This document shows, piece after piece, positions 57,421 through 64,000 of a stretch of 64,000 nucleotides of DNA (within the stretch, counting starts at the first letter, position 1; each line of letters begins with the position of its first letter). Location of the stretch: NCBI GenBank assembly GCA_024195265.1, contig JAJLRJ010000005.1, forward strand, positions 29,181,473 to 29,245,472, read 5' to 3'. The translations under genes were made by a program, and so were the position numbers. The notes under the pieces are model-generated. The model saw only the letters and a program-made list of their open reading frames with translations. It was not told the DNA's origin and made no database searches. Origin of the DNA: Dendrophyllia cribrosa. Lineage: Eukaryota > Cnidaria > Anthozoa > Scleractinia > Dendrophylliidae.

Positions 57421-57904
57421 GTTAAAATATTAAAAGAGCTGACGTTTAGAGTGCAGTACTTTTAGAGGGAGTCGAGGAATTGTGGGTTGTGTGTGGGTTC
57501 GAACTGTACGCTATTGGTGGAAAATGATATAACGTAAGAAAAACAAAACAAGAATAAATTCGCTGAATTAAATCGTCCGTAGATTCCATAGGAATTAAGA
57601 GTGCCGATTTGCAAGATTATTTTGTACTTTAGATTTATGCGCCTTTCCATGTTGCCCTCTGTCGTGGCTTGCCTTTTGCCCTTTTTTACAGAATTTGACG
57701 GTGTTCCCTTTTTGGCGTTGTAGTTTCTATTTGAGTGTTTGCTTCTTATTATTTTTTTTATTTTATTATTATTGTCACAAACTAAAAGAAAAAAAGACAA
57801 GTTTACAAACCTAACCACAACGTTACAAGTTACAATACATCAACGAAACCACTTACACCCTGGACTTAAACTAATTTATTAGCAAATTAAAGTGTTAAAC
57901 AAAC

Positions 57905-58840
57905 TTCAAATACATTACATTACATTACATTACATTACAAATTACAAATAAAGTAACTGTAAAAGTCAAAGAAGATAATGAAAAGTTTTTTCGAAGGCGG
58001 TAATGGTCTTATTTTTGATAGCAATCTGCTTCTGGATGTTTAGTTTTTCATATAAGAGTGTGAGAAAACTGTCGAAAGAGAGGGTTACGTCGAGTAGGCA
58101 GTTGCGGTATATTGAAAATTTAGCGATTAGAAGCGCATAGTTTAGCGAGAACCTATGTTCCGTATTGCTAAAAACTCCATATAGAATCATACTATTTGAT
58201 AATGTTAGTGATTGTTTAGTTTTGGTGTACCACCAACTTTGAAACATTTTCCAGAAGGCAATAGTAAAAGAGCAGCGTAAGAACATGTGGTCCAAGGAGT
58301 GTCTATCAGTTAAGCATAGAGGGCATATGTTGCTGTCACAAATTTTGGCCCTAAAGAGAATTGTTTTAGTGGCAAGTATATTATGGACGATTTTATATTG
58401 GAACATTGTTATTTTAATATCATTTTTTATCTGGAAAGGTAGTAAATAGACTTTATGAATAGATTCGTGAGAAAAACTATGCCTTAATATCTCACTTTCA
58501 GCGGTAGGTGGTTTGAAGGTTTCCTTTATCAGAATGCTGTACTCATTTTTTGTGGAAATATTTTCCTCTATTTTCTCATTTTCTAAAGACTGCGAAGGAG
58601 AATTTTTAATTGCACTTTTCCAAGAGGTTGGTATGGTGCTTATGAGGCCAAAATAGAAAGTGAAAGGGGTTTTAATCTTAAATTTGTCAGAAAAGTTTTT
58701 GAACGATAGGAAATTGCAGTCATGTTGAAGGAGGTCTTTAAAAATAGCCCGGTCGTTTACTGATTTTATTGCTTTTAAAAGTAGTCTTTTCAAATGTAAC
58801 AGAAAGCAGTCACGGTTTGGAAAACATTAGACGCAAACTT
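57905..58840 (-). pseudogene. Tx1/L1-like LINE, 3' part, inverted relative to the 5' part
   Basis: A 275-residue open frame (57966-58793), extendable upstream to about 58835. It carries the C-terminal Cys/His motif CPLCLTDRHSLDHMFLRC and then FWKMFQSWW, the signature after the RT thumb in L1/Tx1 LINEs. It ends FHYLL-stop, followed by a very short 3' tail and a (TGTAA)n microsatellite at 57908-57945, which may be the LINE tail. The frame is intact here, unlike the 5' part. It lacks EN and RT. Confidence 0.8.
57908..57945 (-). repeat. (TGTAA)n microsatellite at the LINE 3' end
   Basis: Read on the plus strand as CATTACATTACATTACATTA. It lies directly after the LINE stop codon. Confidence 0.8.
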
Positions 58841-60860
58841 GTTCGAATGTTTTCTTCGTGAAGCCAATAATCACGGTAAAGGCACGATAGTATATAAATA
58901 TAATTAAGTTAATAGCGCTTTCTGAAATAAGGTTTGCTTTCAATATTTTTTGATTCGCGAAAACATTATGCGAATCATCTTTACGGATAAGAATGGCATT
59001 GTATATACAATAGAAAAGTCGGAAATTTTAGAAAACACTAGATATAATAAAGCAGGTTGCTGAATTTAAATATTATTTCGTGATGTTTATAATATAATTC
59101 GCACACGCCAGCGCTGCAAGGATAAATAAATCGCCAAGCCTTCCGGAAGCAGAAAAGGGGTGGGGGGTTCATGATGCGTCACGCAATATTTATTTTTATT
59201 AAAATGTTTCACCAATTTATAGCACTCATCACCGCAGTTTTGATATTATAAAGTAGAATCTTCTGAATCCGATTACATGTATTTTTTTCATTCCCTGTAA
59301 AGTTAGGGCTTCCACAAATTTATTGGAAATCCCGGCAGGAGAAGGGGTCTCTGGGCTTGGAAATCCAGGCGGGAGGGAGGAGGGAAGGGGTCAAACAATC
59401 TTGCCATCCGTCTGTGGGGGGGGGGGGGGGGGGGGGGAGTGGATATTCTTTCTGGAATAACCCAATGTAATAGAAATAATTCACGGTTAACGTTTGGAAA
59501 GTATTACACTAGTGTGGGTTTGATCAGGAATCAATAAATTAAATATTCAAAACGACTACAGAAAAATTGGTAGCTTCAATCAACGCGTCTTAGAGTGTCA
59601 TGCGCATGAGTATAGGCTATGTTTAGCCTCTTGTATCATTACAAAACCTTATTAGTTCATGTCTCCTCTATTGGCTCTTCAGAGTCACATTTCACGGAGG
59701 CTTTGAAAGATCTTTTGAATTGATAGCGGAGCACTCATAGAACCTAGCCCGTCATTTTTCATGGTCATGGCTAGCGGAATGTTTCACGGGCGCGCGTGTG
59801 CCCGCCGCCCTCCGCCGCCATCGCGCAGGTAGCTCCTTCTCGCAGGACTAGCTCGCGGGCGCGTATGACGTCGCAAAACATGCGCGTACGACGTCATGTT
59901 GAAACCAAAGCGAGACTTTTTTTTTCGCGCGGTTACACGGCCGAATGTCACGTCAGCTGGGAAAACACTTTGATGTTTTGCTGTGTTTTCTGAGCGGAGA
60001 AAACGGTTTAAATTAAAGTCGTTATTTTCCTGCATTTTTTCGTGGTTTGCTACTCAAGACAGGGATACTAATTAAGGGGTACTCAGAAGCCGCTTTAGTG
60101 GAAAAAGAAGAGCTTTCAGGGATAAAATCTTGCTTCGAGGAACTATATACGTTTTTAGCAATGCGAGAGATGGGTTCGTTTTACGGATTTCAGCACCAAA
60201 GCGGAGATTTAAAGAATTTCCAAGCACAGTAGTCGCCGGAGGGACTTAAAGGTAAAACAAATTACATTTTTCGATGGGAATTTATCTTGATATCAATCTG
60301 TGATTGACTTTTTGTTCGTGTTCTCGTTAGCTTTGGAGAATTGTTTTTAAACGTGTAGCTTAAATTCAGTTGTATTGATTTCTTGAATTTCATCGAAGAC
60401 ATGGCTCGGCCTCGATGCGCGTTTTTCGTTTTGCTTTTAAACAAGACAAATTAATTTGTCTTTTTGAAAAATTCATAATTCATCAAAATTCATAATTCAT
60501 AAATTAATTTATGTCTTTTTGAAAAAATTTTGAAAACTTCATAATCATCTGTAAAAAGGATCTCTGCAGTCTGAACAAACGAAATGAGTTAGCAAGTTCA
60601 TGCCCCCCACAGAAACAGATACCTCCTCAATAACTTTATAATAAAGTAACACAATCTCCCAAATTATAAATAGCACTCACATGATAAAATTACGCATGTT
60701 TTTATATCTCATAGCAACCGTATTCCCGCTTTTATAGCCAGTTATTGTAATTTAACGGTCAATCGTTGATATTACCTGATGAGTGTGGTCATCTTTTGGC
60801 CATACGAAACAGAGCTGTAGTAATAAAACGATGAACTACCTCTGAAGTCTTAAACCAGTT
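58841..60860. other. Stretch without a recognised gene
   Basis: It holds a G-run (59417-59437) and a short CpG-rich patch (59788-59940) with two ACGTCA-type sites. Short open frames (60047-60232 and others) have no recognised homology. A promoter-like role for the CpG patch cannot be excluded. Confidence 0.3.
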
Positions 60861-60879
60861 TATTATAATTATATAATTA

Positions 60880-61001
60880 TATATCGCATACGTGACGATA
60901 GGCGGCAAATAGTTCTCGAGGTGGGTACAGTAGAGTTTGTAAAATGCTACTGTACCCACCTTGAAAACTATTTGCCGCCTGTCATCACGTATGCGATATA
61001 A
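60880..61001. repeat. Hairpin-forming inverted repeat
   Basis: TATATCGCATACGTGA..AGGCGGCAAATAGTT and GGTGGGTACAGTAG pair with their mirrors around AGTTTGTAAAATG. Confidence 0.75.
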
Positions 61002-61059
61002 ACACAAAGGACGAATATATATTTATATATATTTTTAAGTCCCAATATTTCTGCAAAAG

Positions 61060-61125
<66 letters not shown>

Positions 61126-61162
61126 ATGAATTGCTGGAGTCGGACTAGTTCAAAAACATTTA

Positions 61163-61210
61163 ATCGCTACTCGGAGTTTCATGCTTCTAATGAAGCAATC
61201 ATCAGGCAAC
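61163..61210 (-). ncRNA. Hammerhead ribozyme motif, minus strand
   Basis: Exact mirror of 61215-61262: GTTGC, core CTGATGA, stem II TGCTTC/GAAGCA with loop ATTA, core GAA, stem III ACT/AGT with loop CCG, A at the cleavage site, then GCGAT pairing with GTTGC (stem I). All conserved core bases are present. Predicted cleavage is 3' of the A at 61168. Confidence 0.75.
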
Positions 61211-61214
61211 TCCT

Positions 61215-61262
61215 GTTGCCTGATGATTGCTTCATTAGAAGCATGAAACTCCGAGTAGCGAT
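61215..61262 (+). ncRNA. Hammerhead ribozyme motif, plus strand
   Basis: Stem I GTTGC (61215-61219) pairs with GCGAT (61258-61262). The core CTGATGA is at 61220-61226, stem-loop II at 61227-61244 and GAA at 61245-61247. Minimal stem III is ACT-CCG-AGT (61248-61256) and cleavage is predicted after A61257. The very short stem III is typical of the retrotransposon hammerheads known in Penelope-like elements. Activity is predicted, not shown. Confidence 0.75.
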
Positions 61263-61372
61263 TAAATGTTTTTGAACTAGTCCGACTCCAGCAATTCATC
61301 TTTATTCACAGCTCTGGTTCTACCATCGAGCACTTTTATAGCAGATGAAGTCTTCAGTTTTACCACTGTTAG

Positions 61373-61410
<38 letters not shown>

Positions 61411-61765
61411 GTCCAGTTGTGTTAACAATTACCACACCAATGCACTGAAACTATTCTAAGTGTCTTTTTTCATGGCCTGTGGATGGCCAGGATGGCAATG
61501 GACGAATTGTTCTTCATATCGGCTTTGGTTTCTTCTCCGTTCATAATTAACCTTATAACATTTCTTCCAAATTTCTTAAATATGATTATGTGCCCGATAA
61601 ATGAATTTATTTATAAATTAAGCACAGTTTTGACTAATAATTTGCGAAATATTCGAGACGTAGCTACATTGACAACTTCTATATATTTACGCAGAAAACA
61701 ATAGACATCCGCCTTCATAATGTTTACTTTACAAGATAAATTATAATAGCAGTCATTTCAATTAC

Positions 61766-61960
61766 CTTTACAATTTTTCCCATCACCAGTGAACCCAATT
61801 GGACACGGGCCACAGCTAATCGTTTGGCTGTTTTTGAAGCAAGTCACATTGGGGTAGCACGAATCATTGGTGCAGTTCTTTATGATAAGATCGCAGATTG
61901 GTCCAGTGAAGCCAACGTTGCAGTGACAAGTGTAATTATTGACGAGATCTACGCAAGTCC
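61766..61960 (-). CDS. Exon with EGF C-terminal half and thrombospondin-type EGF domain
   Basis: A 195-nt exon, phase 1 at both ends (acceptor ATACTCTTTTAG, donor AAAG|GTAATT). It starts with the second half of a calcium-type EGF (GTCVDLVNNYTCHCNVGFTG, PICDL); the first half must be in an exon beyond the window or unseen. A second module follows, KNCTNDSCYPNVTCFKNSQT, ISCGPCPIGFTGDGKNCK, with the CGPCP.G(F/Y).GDG pattern of thrombospondin/COMP-type EGF domains. It is the most 5' recognised exon of the minus-strand gene. Confidence 0.75.
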
Positions 61961-62267
61961 CTAAAAGAGTATCTTCCTTAGATAATAGAGTCAAACCCTG
62001 TCATTAAGTACAATGTAACTCTAGGACGTACAAACAACTTTATACCCGACCGGGACGCAAGTAGGGAGGAAGGGTGTTTGAAACCCATCTTAGGTTTTCG
62101 CTATGCTACGATATTTTAATGTCCTTTCATATTCAACAGATAGCAGATAGTCCATCGTACCTTCTACACTACCAGGCAGTCACGTTTCATTGATGAAGTC
62201 GTTTTCCGTCATTTGTTTATCAAACTGCCAGCTTGAATCGACCATTTTGGATTAACGCTCGGACGTA

Positions 62268-62333
<66 letters not shown>

Positions 62334-62337
62334 GGGG
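62268..62337 (+). repeat. (TG)n followed by a poly-G run
   Basis: GT dinucleotides to 62317, then uninterrupted G. Pro- and Cys/Val-rich frames here are artefacts. Confidence 0.9.
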
Positions 62338-62338
62338 G

Positions 62339-62463
62339 TGGCGGGGGTGGTTGTGACCCCCATAAGGTTTTCCTCTAAATTTTTTTTTTTTTGGGGGGGG
62401 AGGGGGGGGGGGGGGTTGGCGGGGGTGGTTGCCACCCCCATAAGGTTTTCCTCTAAATTTTTT
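62339..62463 (+). repeat. Direct duplication of about 65 bp
   Basis: GGCGGGGGTGGTTG(TG/CC)ACCCCCATAAGG, TTTTCCTCTAAATTTTTT occurs twice. Confidence 0.8.
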
Positions 62464-63391
62464 AAGACCATTTATGGTTAGCACATGCCGTTTTCAGTTG
62501 CTGTTCGTTTATCATTTTGACACACTTTGGTAAAGTTTGGCGACAATCGGTTGCTATGGTAACGAGATGTAACGTCATAAGCAGCATGAGGTCAAGCCAA
62601 TTTTGAATAAAAATGCTTGTTTTCACTTTTTTTCGATGAAAAAAAGCATATGAAATGCTACCAAATCATCACAATGTAAAATTGTATCTTATTATGCAAT
62701 TCTAGCAATTTTCCGATATATTGAATTTTTAGTAAAATACAAGATGGCGGCCATCTTGGCGGCCATTTTGGATAACGTCACGGGCCCCCAGAAACACAAC
62801 AACCCATAATAGAGAGCTTTACATTTGAGTACGTATGAGTACGAGATTGAGTACGAGTACGCCTTTTGAATTAAAAGCCAGTCACTTCCCCTAATGCTGA
62901 ACAGATGATAAAGAGACTCTAGGTTTTGAATTGGTGTGATAAATGGCTATATAGAGCACGCGAACTAGGTTTGAAAAGTCGTACTCGACCTCAATCTCGT
63001 ACTTGTAGTCCGATCTAAAGTTCCCTAATATTTACTTTGTCTTGTAGAGCATATCACAGAATTTCTATTAGACGTAAAATATTTCCGAAATATTGTAGCA
63101 TCGCAAAAACCCAAGGGGGGTTGCAACAACCCCCACTCCGTGTACGTCCGAGGGTTGATTATTTTGATTTTCAGCAAGCAACCTAATAATTATGTAAAAA
63201 GGAGTTTTCTCATTAAGACTGTTTATTGAAAAAAAAAGTGATTTTTAGGCAAGGGACAAAATAACTGTTATTGATAAGGAGGCGTCCGTGTTAATGGGGT
63301 GTTACAATATTTCGAAAATATTTTACCTTTAGATATATATATATATATATAGATTTGTAGAGATGGATTACTTGGTCGAAGACATTTATTC

Positions 63392-63439
63392 ACTGCTACT
63401 CAGAGTTTCATGCTTCTTACGAAGCAATCATCAGGCAAC
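63392..63439 (-). ncRNA. Hammerhead ribozyme motif of a Penelope-like element
   Basis: On the minus strand: GTTGC, CTGATGA, stem II TGCTTC/GAAGCA with loop GTAA, GAA, ACT-CTG-AGT, A (cleavage), GCAGT. It differs from the 61-kb copies in both loops and in stem I, while the pairing is kept by compensating or wobble pairs. It lies about 90 nt after the stop of the GIY-YIG ORF, the usual place for the terminal repeat of Penelope elements. Confidence 0.75.
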
Positions 63440-63531
63440 TGCCTACAATAACGGATACATAGAATACATACAAAATTTGAAATTACAGAACAATACCTAA
63501 TGGCGTGACGTGCGGAGATATGATTGGTTAA

Positions 63532-63999
63532 CTAAACGAATACAGTTTTCAACAGGAATTTCTTAGAATGTCTACAAGTAGATAGGAGTTCGCTTCTATT
63601 GTTCAGTGTTGACATTTCGGGTCTGCATATGATGAAATATTTTTCCCATAAACATAAATTACAACGCTTGTTTACATTTGAATACGATCTTGCTTGTTTA
63701 ATCTTACGCCATTTGATGTTGTAAATGACGTCTCTTTCTTTTAAGCTCCAGATGTATTTGCTTAATTCTGTTGCATGCTTGTATTTTTCATTTCTAAATG
63801 AGCATACATGATTTCTGTATCTTAATTTAAACGCTGTGTCACCAAGTCCGACGTATGTCTCTTTGGAGGATGATGTTGTGACTTCAGCTTGGTAAATGAT
63901 GTTTGTGTCGTTGCATTTACCGTTCATGGGGCACGTGCTTGGGTTCCGGCAGTTACAATTACTATCTTGGGTGAGATCAGACTTATTAATTTGTGATTT
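63532..63999 (-). CDS. Penelope-like element, GIY-YIG endonuclease part (runs off the window)
   Basis: An open frame from the window edge to the stop at 63532. It starts with the linker [20 protein letters not shown] and NGKC, the Cys-rich zinc-finger-like motif between RT and endonuclease. IIYQAEV...[13 protein letters not shown] with [20 protein letters not shown] and [12 protein letters not shown] follows. IYQA..(E)TYVG is the GIY-YIG pair, and the R and E/N positions follow in order. The C-terminal end [32 protein letters not shown] is typical of Penelope endonucleases. The RT is outside the window. The frame has no stop, so the copy may be young. Confidence 0.8.
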   Translation of the reverse strand, partial: KSQINKSDLTQDSNCNCRNPSTCPMNGKCNDTNIIYQAEVTTSSSKETYVGLGDTAFKLRYRNHVCSFRNEKYKHATELSKYIWSLKERDVIYNIKWRKIKQARSYSNVNKRCNLCLWEKYFIICRPEMSTLNNRSELLSTCRHSKKFLLKTVFV

Positions 64000-64000
64000 G

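Larger units (their letters stand above)
61121..61304. repeat. Perfect 90-bp inverted repeat (Penelope-type terminal sequence)
   Basis: 61121-61210 and 61215-61304 are exact reverse complements around TCCT. (TA)n runs lie on the left (to 61121). The arm sequence is related to 63360-63439, which lies beside a Penelope ORF. Confidence 0.9.
62252..63165. mobile_element. Possible transposon with CTCGGACGTAC ends
   Basis: CGCTCGGACGTACGTG at 62256 and GTACGTCCGAGGGTTG at 63142-63157 are inverses. Both are followed inward by GGGGGTGGTTG..ACCCCC-like sequence. The interior contains CAAGATGGCGGCCATCTTGG (62741-62760). No transposase. The ends are partly obscured by microsatellite growth. Confidence 0.45.

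Noticed and set aside
54820..58840. Twin-priming origin for the opposed LINE halves
   Set aside because: Twin priming places the inverted 5' part upstream of the 3' part in the sense of the 3' part; here it lies downstream.
59788..59940. CpG-rich patch as a gene promoter
   Set aside because: Short, with no recognisable downstream first exon on either strand; listed only as part of a gene-free stretch.

Overview
The window is eukaryotic, intron-rich, AT-rich DNA and reads as an anthozoan cnidarian, probably a stony coral (inference; no species marker was seen). The reasons are a polycystin-1-family gene with a GPS-TM-PLAT-channel layout, an EGF/SEA/transmembrane receptor-type gene built from phase-1 exons, and a dense load of transposable elements of kinds common in cnidarians: PIF/Harbinger, Kolobok, Tc1/mariner MITEs, Tx1/L1-like and CR1-like LINEs, Penelope-like elements and Crypton-like DUF3504 relics.

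Layout. 1-10746 (+) holds the last five exons of a polycystin-1-like gene. Exon joins at 633/827, 1066/1525, 3228/7924 and 8095/8423 keep one reading frame to the stop at 10744-10746. Its largest intron (3229-7923) contains a foldback element with about 75-bp ladder-like inverted ends and several nested repeats. 10.75-20.1 kb has no host gene that I recognise and is a mosaic of nested repeats. 20.5-62 kb (-) carries exons of one or two EGF-type membrane genes. Six EGF-bearing exons (61.8, 54.3, 53.9, 46.7, 45.1 and 42.5 kb) are followed by two candidate 3' ends. One is a TM plus Tyr-rich tail at 40.39-39.47 kb that carries an apparent 1-nt frameshift. The other is a Ser/Thr stalk (35.4 and 25.7 kb), a SEA domain split over three exons (25.2, 24.9, 22.6 kb) and a final TM/tail exon (20.8-20.5 kb). 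All joins were worked out by eye from splice sites and phase.

Between these exons lie a deleted Harbinger element with the 5' part of its transposase (29.6-30.6 kb), a SANT/Myb-carrying element (35.8-36.8 kb), a Kolobok-like element with a THAP start (47.0-47.6 kb), two Harbinger-type insertions in a tandem repeat whose sister unit preserves the empty sites (48.5-53.0 kb), a RecQ-helicase fragment inside the second of these (51.8 kb), a LINE whose 5' and 3' halves lie in opposite orientation (54.8-58.8 kb), and Penelope elements at 28.0-28.6 kb and 63.3-64.0 kb.

The most striking non-coding signal is at 61121-61304: a perfect 90-bp inverted repeat in which each arm contains a complete hammerhead-ribozyme core. 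A third copy at 63392-63439 lies just downstream of the Penelope GIY-YIG ORF. Penelope-like elements are known to carry hammerhead motifs, so this ties the ribozymes to a known class, but the perfectly mirrored pair is unusual.
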